Notes: generated by a model not told the origin, from the sequence alone. A stretch of DNA of 36,026 nucleotides from a virus (IMGVR_UViG_3300034375_009655:1-36026), one strand, 5' to 3'; positions 26,976 through 34,373 are shown, numbered from the stretch's first letter. Numbers and translations are program-made.

Positions 26976-27006
26976 GACTATATATAATAAGAAAGGTTAT
27001 ATAGTT
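26976..27006 (+). promoter_or_regulatory. Hairpin presenting a Shine-Dalgarno in its loop
   Basis: GACTATATA (26976-26984) pairs with TATATAGTT (26998-27006) over 9 bp. The loop TAATAAGAAAGGT carries the AAAGG ribosome binding site of the gene at 27010. The stem would bring the distant site close to the ATG or control access to it. Confidence 0.5.
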
Positions 27007-27009
27007 CTT

Positions 27010-27726
27010 ATGAGTTTTTTTGATTTTAGCGAAGAAATAGATTATCCAATTTATTTTACGGAATGCACTACGCCGGTTCACAACGAGTTATTACGGAATA
27101 CAATAAATGACTATCATAGTTATTGTTCTTTTGTAACTCCGCCCACAAGGCGTATAAACTGGCTTATATACGAAACAAAGACAACCAATCTAATCGGAGC
27201 AATTGGTTTGTCTTCTTGTGTCCTTGCTATAAAATGTAGAGATTCTTATATAGGTTGGAATAAAGACGCTCGTATGAAAAACAGCAACAAAGTAGCTAAC
27301 AACTACAGATTTTGTTTGATACCAGGCGTAACAGATTTAAAAAATGTGGGTAGCATGGCATTAAAATTGTTGCGTGAGGAAGGAGCTAAACGCTGGAAGT
27401 CTAAATACGGTGATGATCTGATTGGAATTGAGACATACGTGGAACGTATTGACAACGAAGAGTTACATAGAAGTGGCGCTGTATATAAGGCATCAAACTG
27501 GACACATGTTGGGGATAGTATGGGAACAAGTATAAAGAAAGCACCATTAAAACTTTGGCGTGCAGAGGATAGTGCAAGAGGCAGGTTGGCTCGTAAAAAT
27601 CCAGAAGCTGCCTGTGAAAAATATGGTTATGGAAAAAAAGGTTATGTTACAACACCATCCAAGCAAAAAATGGTATTTTTCAAACCTTTAATGCGAGATT
27701 GGAGAAAACATTTACTAAATCATTGA
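27010..27726 (+). CDS. DUF4338 (DruA-like) protein
   Basis: A 238-aa protein. RINWLIYETKTTNLIGAIGLSS, YIGWNKDARMKNSNKVANN, YRFCLIPGVTDLKNVGSMAL, IGIETYVE and YKASNWTHVGDSMG follow the DUF4338 pattern. DUF4338 is the domain of DruA, the core protein of Druantia anti-phage systems, and is also found near transposons. Its molecular activity is not established. As a phage gene it could be a co-opted defence component, an inhibitor, or a mobile-element protein. Confidence 0.68.
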   Translation: MSFFDFSEEIDYPIYFTECTTPVHNELLRNTINDYHSYCSFVTPPTRRINWLIYETKTTNLIGAIGLSSCVLAIKCRDSYIGWNKDARMKNSNKVANNYRFCLIPGVTDLKNVGSMALKLLREEGAKRWKSKYGDDLIGIETYVERIDNEELHRSGAVYKASNWTHVGDSMGTSIKKAPLKLWRAEDSARGRLARKNPEAACEKYGYGKKGYVTTPSKQKMVFFKPLMRDWRKHLLNH

Positions 27727-27728
27727 TC

Positions 27729-27998
27729 GTGGCTAGGTCAAAGAAAACACGCAAAAAGATTTGCGGTAAATGTATAATTTGTAAAGAGTCTAACCAAAAA
27801 GTGTTAGATATACATAGAATTATTCCTGGTTGTGAAGGAGGAACATATATTGGTGAGAATTGCGTAACTTTATGTGCTAATTGTCATAGAAAAGTCCATC
27901 ATACAGATGAAATAAAAATCGAAGGTTGGGTAATGTCAACAGCAGGAATGCTTTTACATTGTCATATAGACGGCGAAGAAAATTATTTAAAGTCTTGA
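27729..27998 (+). CDS. HNH endonuclease, small
   Basis: About 89 aa from GTG 27729 (TTG 27699 or 27723 are alternatives). A basic start (ARSKKTRKKICGKC) leads to a zinc-supported HNH core: CIIC, LDIHRIIPGCEGGTYIGEN, and LCANCHRKVHH. H-x-R...N...H order is intact. Directly follows the DUF4338 gene and may work with it. Confidence 0.75.
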   Translation: MARSKKTRKKICGKCIICKESNQKVLDIHRIIPGCEGGTYIGENCVTLCANCHRKVHHTDEIKIEGWVMSTAGMLLHCHIDGEENYLKS

Positions 27999-28023
27999 CA
28001 TTTTATAAAAAATGTGTCATATA
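27995..28023 (+). promoter_or_regulatory. Promoter of a very short transcript
   Basis: TTGACA 27995-28000, 17-nt spacer, CATATA 28018-28023. ATG 28030 is 6 nt downstream, and the intrinsic terminator at 28086-28116 would end the transcript after about 85 nt. Confidence 0.65.
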
Positions 28024-28029
28024 TTAAAT

Positions 28030-28071
28030 ATGAACGATAATATTAGATTTTCTCAATGGGAGTTAGGTTAG
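28030..28071 (+). CDS. 13-aa leader-type peptide
   Basis: Encodes MNDNIRFSQWELG. It is placed exactly like the leaderless genes and is followed by GAGTTGG..CCAACTC-type pairing and a terminator. It could be a tiny expressed peptide, or the unit could be a small RNA. Existence as a gene is uncertain. Confidence 0.35.
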   Translation: MNDNIRFSQWELG

Positions 28072-28085
28072 AACCAACTCTAAAG

Positions 28086-28116
28086 AAAGGTTGATCGTCA
28101 TTGATCAACCTTTTTT
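28086..28116. terminator. Intrinsic terminator between convergent units
   Basis: AAAGGTTGATC (28086-28096) pairs with GATCAACCTTT (28103-28113) over 11 bp around GTCATT, with T-rich sequence after it. It ends rightward transcription and may also stop the leftward lysozyme message. Confidence 0.85.
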
Positions 28117-29026
28117 ATTTTACGTTTCTCATCATATTGACGAGATAAACGCCACGTCTTTTAACTTGTCTATACCATTTACTATCCACCATTTCATCAG
28201 CTGCTGTTTGAAAATCCATATTTTGAATAGCTGTTCTGAAATTTTTAAATTTGGATAGTCGTGTTTTTCCTAAATTGAAAGACATATCCAAAAGCACCAT
28301 TTTTGCCTGTGCTGGTAAACTATCGTAATTTGGAAATAAAGACCTCACATCTTTTTCAGCTTTATGTAAAGAATATTTGTATAAGTTGACGATTCCTTTT
28401 TTAGATAACTTAGATTGGCCACTTTTTAATTTGCCAACGTCAACGCCTTGTTTTTTTAAAACTCTAATGTTATCTTTATCGTCTAAATTAAATCCGACTC
28501 CAATTGTTGGATGTCCGACACTATCTTTATATACTTTGGTTTTTATACCTTCGTGATCAGCAATTTGTTTAAACAATTGTTCATAATCAACTGTTTCTGC
28601 TTTCGCTGGTAAGAATGATGCTGCTCCTAAAGCAGCTGTCGCCATAGCCTTTTTAAAGTTCATTTCTTGTAACGGTTCTTTGAAGATTTTATTTTTTACT
28701 ATATTATCAGAATTTAATGCTTTGGAGAAGGCTTGTGCTGACATATCTCCTATCGGATTTCCCATCACGAATTTAATTTGCGGATGGTTGGATTTTATCC
28801 AATCTAGCATTCTTGGTATAACCTTTGTTCCTCTTATTGGATTTAAGTTTGCGTCTTTTTGTGCTGATACCGATGTTACAAAAGCATTCACGCCATCTTC
28901 GGTTGGTATCATATTATCGTCTATTATTACATAGTCAAACTTTCCTCCGTCTGGAAGATCTACCGTTTTAGACATTAACTCTAAATCTTCTTCTGTTGTC
29001 TCAATTAATTCTCGTAACCTCTTCAT
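28115..29026 (-). CDS. GH24 lysozyme with N-terminal prodomain, likely virion-packaged
   Basis: A 303-aa protein in three parts. Residues 1-10 (MKRLRELIET) match the capsid-targeting-like signature. Residues 20-115 form an unknown domain (FDYVIIDDNMIPTEDG). EPLQE (117-121) is a possible LxE cleavage site, followed by MNFKKAMATAALGAASFLPAKA, which looks like a secretion signal. Residues 145-303 are a T4-type lysozyme with E159, D168 and T174 in HEGIKTKVYKDSVGHPTIG. It may degrade peptidoglycan during entry rather than at lysis. Leftward. Confidence 0.85.
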   Translation of the reverse strand: MKRLRELIETTEEDLELMSKTVDLPDGGKFDYVIIDDNMIPTEDGVNAFVTSVSAQKDANLNPIRGTKVIPRMLDWIKSNHPQIKFVMGNPIGDMSAQAFSKALNSDNIVKNKIFKEPLQEMNFKKAMATAALGAASFLPAKAETVDYEQLFKQIADHEGIKTKVYKDSVGHPTIGVGFNLDDKDNIRVLKKQGVDVGKLKSGQSKLSKKGIVNLYKYSLHKAEKDVRSLFPNYDSLPAQAKMVLLDMSFNLGKTRLSKFKNFRTAIQNMDFQTAADEMVDSKWYRQVKRRGVYLVNMMRNVK

Positions 29027-29030
29027 AAAA

Positions 29031-30149
29031 TTAAAATCTTGATTTTTTCATTGTTGGTCTGATATCAACGTCTTTATATTGTTTTAGATATTCAACAACA
29101 CTTTTTAATACATTGATAGTCATCTCAACATCCGCTAAAGCATTATGCCATCCTGTTGGTTCTATTCCAAATGCTTTGGCTATAATTCCCAAACTCATAG
29201 TCAGTCTTTCCGTTCCACGTTTATCTGTTTTGACAAATCTTTGACGGAACTCTTTAGCTGCAACATCTTCTGAATTTTTTAAATATTGTAGTAGCGGAGT
29301 TAATACATTCTTAGTTAGTGTAAGTGTATCTGCTACTTTTACATTTGCTGGAAATCTTAGGTTATACTTTCTTGCTCTTGACACAACAACTTTCATATCA
29401 AATCTAGCATTTTGTGCCATCAAAACAACATTGTCGAATTTTCCAACAAATTGAATAAACTTTTCAATTAGTTCTTTTTCTTCGATAAATTCTGCTGTAG
29501 GTTCGTCGTATCTAGTTAAATCCATTGCCATTTTAGGAGTAAAGAACTTATCTTTGTTGATCTTCATGTCTTTCCAATTGACAGGTTTCTTACTATAACG
29601 TTTCTTTTTTCGTTTAAGACTACCTTTTTCACGTTTAACATAATCTTTAAATTCAGCGGAATATGGCGAAGTGGTGACACGTTTTGAATCTGGTCTAAGA
29701 TTTGCTTTGAAATTCATTTTATCTAATGTTTCAAAACTATCACCGTCTATTGCCATAGCTGCCAACTCTGTAAGTTGAATATAGTCAATGTTGGTATGTA
29801 AACCAAGAGTTTCCGTATCCAGTAAAATTATAGTTTTTCCTTTATATTTATCGGTAAACTGATTAAGCATGTCACCGACTTTGACGCTCACTAAATTTTG
29901 TTCGTCGATGTGAATTTTCTTTAGGTGAGTATAATACCGTGGGTCTTCGTATAAATGATCAAGTGCTATTTCTTTAGCGATCTCTTCGTCGGTAGTATGT
30001 TCTTTTTCTACTTCAATTCCCATTTCCAATTCAGATTGAATTAGTTCAACGTCGGAATTGTGTTTATCAGCGATTGACTGAACATCATGTTTATCAGCCA
30101 ATCCGCCTGATACTTTATCTTCGGTTATTAAATGTTTTAACTTGATCAT
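29031..30149 (-). CDS. DEDDh 3'-5' exonuclease with DUF5661-like N-terminus, likely virion-packaged
   Basis: A 372-aa protein. MIKLKHLITE (1-10) is the clearest capsid-targeting-like start, and LITE offers an IxE cut. Residues about 17-80 (VELIQSELEMGIEVEKEHT, IALDHLYEDPRYYTHLKK) match a helical phage domain of DUF5661 type. The nuclease has DTE (111-113) in LLDTETLGL, AQNARFDMK, and WHNALADVEMT supplying His and the final Asp, so the DEDDh set is complete. An Arg/Lys-rich insert (SLKRKKKRYSKK) is notable. It overlaps the upstream nucleotidase as ATGA. Confidence 0.82.
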   Translation of the reverse strand: MIKLKHLITEDKVSGGLADKHDVQSIADKHNSDVELIQSELEMGIEVEKEHTTDEEIAKEIALDHLYEDPRYYTHLKKIHIDEQNLVSVKVGDMLNQFTDKYKGKTIILLDTETLGLHTNIDYIQLTELAAMAIDGDSFETLDKMNFKANLRPDSKRVTTSPYSAEFKDYVKREKGSLKRKKKRYSKKPVNWKDMKINKDKFFTPKMAMDLTRYDEPTAEFIEEKELIEKFIQFVGKFDNVVLMAQNARFDMKVVVSRARKYNLRFPANVKVADTLTLTKNVLTPLLQYLKNSEDVAAKEFRQRFVKTDKRGTERLTMSLGIIAKAFGIEPTGWHNALADVEMTINVLKSVVEYLKQYKDVDIRPTMKKSRF

Positions 30150-30775
30150 AATAATTTATTAATTTCATTGATCGTTTGTGAAGTTTCTTTGTGAATCACA
30201 CCCAAACCACCGGCTTCCACGAATAATTCAATATTTTCACTTAGATCGTCAATCAATAAATATCCATCATCAGCAAAAATGTGTTTTTCTTTACCGATGT
30301 TTGTAATGTTAAACTTATAATCACCTAATTCATTATTAGCTAACCATTTTTGTTTTCCGTTTGATGCTGAATCGCCGCTTCCGGCTGTCAAAATCTCAAT
30401 TGGAACATTCAGAGACTTTACAAATTCAACGAGTTCTTTTCCTCCTGGCTGCCATTCCATTGTAGACCAAAACTCTTCTCCTGCGAATACAATAAGCTTC
30501 CATGCTGGATTACACATCAATTTTGTTTTAAACTGGTTTTTTATAATTGGGTATATATTTTCACCGGAATTTAAGGCTTCCTGACGAATTTCATTTGCGG
30601 TTTTGTCGAAATCATCTTTTCCAATTCCTAAATTTTCCATTTTATTTTTGGAAATCAATCCCTTAGAATTCATAACTCTATCCCACAGAACATCATCCTT
30701 TGCGATGCTATGATATTGTTTATCAAAGTTACATAAACAACCATCCATATCCAAAAAAATCTTTTTAATTTTCAT
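30146..30775 (-). CDS. HAD-family 5'-nucleotidase-like phosphatase
   Basis: A 209-aa protein starting MKIKKIFLDMDGCLCNFD: the DxDGxL motif (D9, D11) of 5'(3')-deoxyribonucleotidases. ILTAGSGDSASNGKQKW provides motif II and Lys, and YLLIDDLSEN provides the acidic motif. It probably dephosphorylates nucleotides. The start is set at 30775 because the promoter -10 covers the upstream in-frame ATG at 30790. Confidence 0.78.
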   Translation of the reverse strand: MKIKKIFLDMDGCLCNFDKQYHSIAKDDVLWDRVMNSKGLISKNKMENLGIGKDDFDKTANEIRQEALNSGENIYPIIKNQFKTKLMCNPAWKLIVFAGEEFWSTMEWQPGGKELVEFVKSLNVPIEILTAGSGDSASNGKQKWLANNELGDYKFNITNIGKEKHIFADDGYLLIDDLSENIELFVEAGGLGVIHKETSQTINEINKLL

Positions 30776-30781
30776 ATTATC

Positions 30782-30810
30782 AATATACATTTAAATTTAT
30801 AAAAAGTCAA
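30782..30810 (-). promoter_or_regulatory. Leftward sigma70-type promoter
   Basis: On the minus strand TTGACT (30810-30805), 17-nt spacer, TATATT (30787-30782). ATG 30775 lies 6 nt downstream (leaderless). It drives nucleotidase, exonuclease and lysozyme. Confidence 0.8.
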
Positions 30811-30846
30811 CAACAAAAATAAAAAACTTTTTTGGGTTTTTTTGAC

Positions 30847-30875
30847 TTGACATTTATAGTTATATTTGATATACT
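30847..30875 (+). promoter_or_regulatory. Rightward sigma70-type promoter
   Basis: TTGACA 30847-30852, 17-nt spacer, TATACT 30870-30875. ATG 30881 lies 5 nt downstream (leaderless). Back to back with the leftward promoter. Confidence 0.82.
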
Positions 30876-30880
30876 AAATT

Positions 30881-31150
30881 ATGGTTACTGAACAAAATGA
30901 AATTGTACCAAGTCGTTTTCGATTTGGATATTCTGAGAAATGTGGACGTCCTGCTATCATCTATAAAGAGACAGGGGAAGTTTACGAGTCATTTTCACTT
31001 AATTGTGATGAATTGTTGGTTGTTCAGCGACTTGCTGAGATTCGAGATGATGAGGAAATTAGGGCAAAGATAGTTGCTGGAACATCGTTAGATACTACGC
31101 AGAATAGTGGGTTATATACAAACGTTGAACAATCTGGACTAATTATCTAA
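30881..31150 (+). CDS. Hypothetical protein, 89 aa
   Basis: Soluble acidic protein (MVTEQNEIVPSRFRFGYSEKCGRPAIIYKE). The RFRFGYSEKCGRPAIIYK stretch looks like a small beta sheet. First gene of the DHFR operon, one nucleotide before the folA start. No family is recognised. Confidence 0.62.
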   Translation: MVTEQNEIVPSRFRFGYSEKCGRPAIIYKETGEVYESFSLNCDELLVVQRLAEIRDDEEIRAKIVAGTSLDTTQNSGLYTNVEQSGLII

Positions 31151-31151
31151 T

Positions 31152-31670
31152 ATGAAAGCAATCGTCGCGGTATCGAAAAACAATGTAATAGGAATTAATG
31201 GTAAGCTACCTTGGGAATATCCCGACGATTTAAAATTTTTCAGAGAAAAGACCTTAGATCAGCACGTTGTCGTTGGTCATAAGACATTTCTGAATATGCC
31301 TACATTGAAACGTCGTCATGTAAATGTATTATCAAGAAATTATGATGTTGCTTTTGAAAAATATCTTGGAAATGATATCAGCATTAGAAAAAAAAGATTG
31401 CAACATTTAATTGATAACAAAACATATTTTGTTAAAGATTCTTCTTTTTTATATAAAACCACGTGGGTAATTGGTGGTGCTCAGATATATTCATTATTAT
31501 CTGATCAAATATCAGACATTTACATATCACGTATTCCTGAGACTATATCTTATAAAAAGACAGACGATGTTGCTTTTTTTCCTGATATATTAAATGATTT
31601 TTATCATTCTAATGTGATAAAACGTGATGGGTTTCATGTTGATCATTATCAATGTTATAAATCACGATGA
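31152..31670 (+). CDS. folA: Dihydrofolate reductase
   Basis: A 172-aa enzyme. MKAIVAVSKNNVIGINGKLPW is the DHFR start, the acidic active-site residue lies in WEYPDDLKFF, and VVVGHKTFLNMP and TWVIGGAQIYSLL are the NADPH-binding loops. It regenerates tetrahydrofolate for thymidylate synthesis. Length and motifs are complete. Its stop overlaps the next ATG. Confidence 0.95.
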   Translation: MKAIVAVSKNNVIGINGKLPWEYPDDLKFFREKTLDQHVVVGHKTFLNMPTLKRRHVNVLSRNYDVAFEKYLGNDISIRKKRLQHLIDNKTYFVKDSSFLYKTTWVIGGAQIYSLLSDQISDIYISRIPETISYKKTDDVAFFPDILNDFYHSNVIKRDGFHVDHYQCYKSR

Positions 31671-32011
31671 AATCTGATTTATTATACAATTATGTAGTTG
31701 ATGTTGTTTCTGTTTATGACGGCGACACAATTACCGTTGATATACATGTTGGGTTTGGGATTGTATTGACTAATCAGAAAATAAGATTATATGGAATAAA
31801 TACTCCTGAAGTTCGTGGGGAGGAACGTGAACGTGGATTATTTGTTCGTGATTGGTTACGTGATAAAATTTTGGGTAAAACTGTAATACTAAAGACTATT
31901 AAAGATAAAAAAGGGAAATATGGTCGTTGGTTGGGAATTATATACACTGATGATTGTTTAGATAGCATAAACAATATTTTGATTTCTGAAGGATTAGCAA
32001 AAAGTTATTAA
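31667..32011 (+). CDS. Thermonuclease (SNase-like)
   Basis: A 114-aa protein with the staphylococcal nuclease core: VYDGDTITVDI (metal-binding Asp), IRLYGINTPEVRGEE (catalytic Arg and Glu), and GKYGRWLG. No signal peptide is present, so it acts inside the cell, perhaps on host DNA. Short but includes all catalytic residues. Confidence 0.88.
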   Translation: MKSDLLYNYVVDVVSVYDGDTITVDIHVGFGIVLTNQKIRLYGINTPEVRGEERERGLFVRDWLRDKILGKTVILKTIKDKKGKYGRWLGIIYTDDCLDSINNILISEGLAKSY

Positions 32012-32016
32012 TTTTC

Positions 32017-32044
32017 TTGACTTTTTCAAAATTTGTAGTATACT
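32017..32044 (+). promoter_or_regulatory. Promoter of the Hsp20 gene
   Basis: TTGACT 32017-32022, 16-nt spacer, TATACT 32039-32044. Confidence 0.78.
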
Positions 32045-32050
32045 TATTGA

Positions 32051-32135
32051 TGTTGACGCTCAACGAGGTCAGCAATGCCGGTTGCCAAATGGGATCGGTA
32101 TTATAGTATAAAATATATAAACAAAAGGAATAAAA
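32051..32135 (+). promoter_or_regulatory. Structured 5' leader of Hsp20
   Basis: About 85 nt, unusually long here. It contains GTTGA/TCAAC and GCAAT/GTTGC hairpins, then an AU-rich tract leading to AAAAGGAATAAAA before the ATG. Small heat-shock genes often carry RNA thermometers in their leaders, so a temperature-responsive structure is possible. Confidence 0.45.
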
Positions 32136-32624
32136 ATGACTATGCTTATTAAGCGTAATGCTAACGGTGGCGTGCCAACCGTATTTGATGAATTGCACGA
32201 TATGATGAACAATGCTTTTAATGATGGAGCATTTGGGCCGGAATTCACAAAGAATTTTTTCGGCATTGATTTTAACAAACAATCTTATCCAAAAACCGAT
32301 CTCATAGACGATGGTGATTGTGTTTTATTTGAAGTTGAGATTCATGGGTTGACTAAAGATGACGTTTCTGTTGATTTGGAGCCTTCCGACAATAGGAATG
32401 AAAGTTATCTGGTAATTTCTGGTGGAAAAAAAGAAACCGACAAAAACGACAAACGTAATTACATTCGTAAAGAGATCAAGCGTTCCGCATGGCGTCGCTC
32501 TTGGGTTTTATACGAAGATCAGTATGATGTTAGTAAGATTAAAGCTGATGTAAAAGATGGAATGTTGGTTGTCAGTGTTGCAAAGGTCAAAGACCAGAAA
32601 AAGAAATCTACAAAGATTCTGTAA
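32136..32624 (+). CDS. Small heat-shock protein, Hsp20 family
   Basis: A 162-aa alpha-crystallin-type chaperone: FEVEIHGLTKDDVSVDLE opens the core domain, RKEIKRSAWRRSWVLYEDQYD follows the usual R-S-F pattern, and DGMLVVSVAK ends it. Holdase activity on unfolding proteins is expected; T4-like phages of several groups encode such proteins. Clear Shine-Dalgarno AAGGAA lies 7-8 nt before the ATG. Confidence 0.9.
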   Translation: MTMLIKRNANGGVPTVFDELHDMMNNAFNDGAFGPEFTKNFFGIDFNKQSYPKTDLIDDGDCVLFEVEIHGLTKDDVSVDLEPSDNRNESYLVISGGKKETDKNDKRNYIRKEIKRSAWRRSWVLYEDQYDVSKIKADVKDGMLVVSVAKVKDQKKKSTKIL

Positions 32625-32658
32625 AAATACTATTGGTTAAGTTTGGTTATATTTATAA

Positions 32659-32687
32659 AAAGGCGGAATTAAATTTCCGTCTTTTTT
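32659..32687 (+). terminator. Intrinsic terminator after Hsp20
   Basis: AAAGGCGGAA (32659-32668) pairs with TTCCGTCTTT (32675-32684) over 10 bp, ending in a T-run 32682-32687. Confidence 0.85.
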
Positions 32688-32688
32688 A

Positions 32689-32716
32689 TTGACAAAATCA
32701 AAAAAACCACTATGGT
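32689..32716 (+). promoter_or_regulatory. sigma70-type promoter
   Basis: TTGACA 32689-32694, 16-nt spacer, TATGGT 32711-32716. ATG 32724 lies 7 nt downstream (leaderless); the in-frame ATG at 32712 is inside the -10 box and cannot be used. Confidence 0.75.
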
Positions 32717-32723
32717 AGATAAC

Positions 32724-33029
32724 ATGAATATCAAAATGAAACGTTATTTTCAAAGCGTCATCAACAAGAGAAATCTTGAGATTGATGCCTTGAAGAAAAT
32801 GAACGAAGAACAAAACGATCAGTTGAAGGATTTGACTTGTCGTTTAAAACATTCTGAGGAAGTCAATGATGTGTTGGTTGATGAAAATAACGCAAGAATT
32901 GTGGCGGATGCTAAGACAACTCAAGAATTAGAAACTAAATTATTACAATTTAGAAAACAACAAAAGATTAATATGTGTTGTATTGGTCTTATTTTAACAA
33001 TAACATCTTTGATTTTTATATTTGGGTAA
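32724..33029 (+). CDS. Tail-anchored coiled-coil protein
   Basis: A 101-aa protein: residues 15-75 are a Glu/Lys/Asn-rich coiled coil, and residues 82-101 (CCIGLILTITSLIFIFG) are a C-terminal membrane anchor. Function unknown; the topology suggests a cytoplasmic coil held at the inner membrane. Confidence 0.65.
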   Translation: MNIKMKRYFQSVINKRNLEIDALKKMNEEQNDQLKDLTCRLKHSEEVNDVLVDENNARIVADAKTTQELETKLLQFRKQQKINMCCIGLILTITSLIFIFG

Positions 33030-33078
33030 TTTCGTTAGATGGAATTGATTAAATCATGTTCGTGTAATATGTATTATA

Positions 33079-33321
33079 ATGAATATTAAATTACAAAACT
33101 TAATCGAATCTACCTATGGGGATAGATTGCCTAATGATAGGTCGCCAACCAAAGAATATGATATTCAGCTTGATCAAGAGATTATGGCTGAACTACAATC
33201 GTCATTTACAAATTTCATGAAGCGTCATGGAAAAAAGATGATGTCGGAAGAAAGAATGGATTTTCTTCAAGAGAGCAAAAAACTTTCTGACTTTATGTGG
33301 CATTTTATTGAAAGAGAATGA
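33079..33321 (+). CDS. Hypothetical protein with capsid-targeting-like N-terminus
   Basis: An 80-aa protein starting MNIKLQNLIESTYGD, a close match to the shared KLxxLIxE signature. The remainder is a charged helix (EIMAELQSSFTNFMKRHGKK). Size and composition resemble T4 internal head proteins. It overlaps the next gene as ATGA. Confidence 0.6.
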   Translation: MNIKLQNLIESTYGDRLPNDRSPTKEYDIQLDQEIMAELQSSFTNFMKRHGKKMMSEERMDFLQESKKLSDFMWHFIERE

Positions 33322-33512
33322 AACGTTGGAGTAGAGAATATTATATAAAGAACTTCAAAGAAATGGCTACGTGGAAGAAAATCATGTTAGTTGTTATGGT
33401 TTTGCTTTGTTTGTTCGGTGTTGGTGGGTTAACATTTTGGAAACAGGATGATGCTTTGGATTGGTCTGAGAAACCGCCGGTGTATGGAGTTCAGAAAAAA
33501 ATTGAATTTTGA
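33318..33512 (+). CDS. Small membrane protein, 64 aa
   Basis: One membrane helix (residues 21-40, KIMLVVMVLLCLFGVGGLTF) with a basic N-terminal side and acidic C-terminal side. Coupled to the preceding gene. Function unknown. Confidence 0.6.
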   Translation: MKRWSREYYIKNFKEMATWKKIMLVVMVLLCLFGVGGLTFWKQDDALDWSEKPPVYGVQKKIEF

Positions 33513-33513
33513 G

Positions 33514-33541
33514 TTGACTTTTTATAATTTTGTGGTATAGT
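33514..33541 (+). promoter_or_regulatory. sigma70-type promoter
   Basis: TTGACT 33514-33519, 16-nt spacer, TATAGT 33536-33541. ATG 33549 lies 7 nt downstream. Confidence 0.75.
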
Positions 33542-33548
33542 TTTAATT

Positions 33549-33581
33549 ATGATTAATTTATTTAGAGATTTCGGTCAATAA
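33549..33581 (+). CDS. 10-aa leader-type peptide
   Basis: Encodes MINLFRDFGQ from the leaderless position of the promoter. The real gene at 33622 follows 40 nt later, so this may be a leader peptide that brings ribosomes onto the message. Confidence 0.35.
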   Translation: MINLFRDFGQ

Positions 33582-33621
33582 GCTATCGGTGACAATTAAG
33601 TTGCTTATAGTCTTATTGATT

Positions 33622-34014
33622 ATGAGAGACAAAAATTATAGACGGCATCAAGACCGTCGCATTAAAAATAAACACATTCAACGATTGAGAGATGAAAGTC
33701 GTTCGGATTGGGGAGATCAAACCGACATTGATTGGTTTAATTTGCTTGATCATTTAAATGAAACTGAATATTCGGTTTTCTTTTGTTACGGAAAACATCA
33801 CGTTTCAAAAATAAAATCAAAAACCGACGATGCTTACTATGCTGATCGGTTGATTGAATATTTGGGAAAAAGTAAACAACATAACAAATGTCACAGTTGG
33901 TTTAAACGTTATAAAAGTAGAAAACGTCGTGCTAAAGAAATAGATAGAATGAGACATGAGGATTATGAAAACATTCCTCAATTCAAAAGACATTGGGATT
34001 GGGATTGGGATTAA
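33622..34014 (+). CDS. Basic hypothetical protein, 130 aa
   Basis: Very basic, His/Arg/Lys-rich protein (MRDKNYRRHQDRRIKNKHIQ) with a WDWDWD end. A GTG at 33589 could extend it by 11 hydrophobic residues. Possible DNA- or RNA-binding; no family is recognised. Confidence 0.58.
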   Translation: MRDKNYRRHQDRRIKNKHIQRLRDESRSDWGDQTDIDWFNLLDHLNETEYSVFFCYGKHHVSKIKSKTDDAYYADRLIEYLGKSKQHNKCHSWFKRYKSRKRRAKEIDRMRHEDYENIPQFKRHWDWDWD

Positions 34015-34066
34015 AGAAGCTTTAAGAAAACATAAAATAAAACAATATCGTGAAAGTAGAGATTGA
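33965..34066 (+). pseudogene. Partial copy of the gene at 34370
   Basis: A 33-codon reading frame ending EALRKHKIKQYRESRD, matching NALRKHKIKQYKIQ at the end of the gene at 34370-34549. The nucleotide match is 29 of 30 (34019-34048 with 34508-34537). It looks like a 3' remnant left beside the inserted HNH gene. Confidence 0.6.
34019..34048. repeat. 30-bp direct repeat flanking an HNH gene
   Basis: Matches 34508-34537 with one difference (A for G at the sixth base). The HNH gene lies between the copies. Confidence 0.88.
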
Positions 34067-34373
34067 ATGTGGTAAATGTCCGATTTGTGGTCGTTATATG
34101 AACAAGAAGAATTCCAATCTTCATCATTTGACGCCGAAATTAAAAGGCGGTAAAACTACACAAGAAAATATGGTAAGATTGCATATTGTATGTCATTCAA
34201 AAATACATTCATTATGGTCAGAATCCCAACTAATGTATGATTATGATACAATAGAAAAAATAATGCTTGATGAACGAATGATAAAATTTGCAAAGTGGAT
34301 ATCAACAAAAAACCCAAATGACAATTTCACAAACAAAATGACCAAAACCCACAAAAGAAAAAAACGTAAATGA
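34050..34373 (+). CDS. HNH homing endonuclease
   Basis: About 107 aa from GTG 34050. KCPICGRYM provides zinc cysteines, and LHHLTPKLKGGKTTQENMVRL and CHSKIHSLW give the H-H...N...H core. A Lys/Thr-rich tail ends it. Flanking direct repeats and a partial copy of the neighbouring gene mark it as mobile. Confidence 0.8.
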   Translation: MKVEIECGKCPICGRYMNKKNSNLHHLTPKLKGGKTTQENMVRLHIVCHSKIHSLWSESQLMYDYDTIEKIMLDERMIKFAKWISTKNPNDNFTNKMTKTHKRKKRK

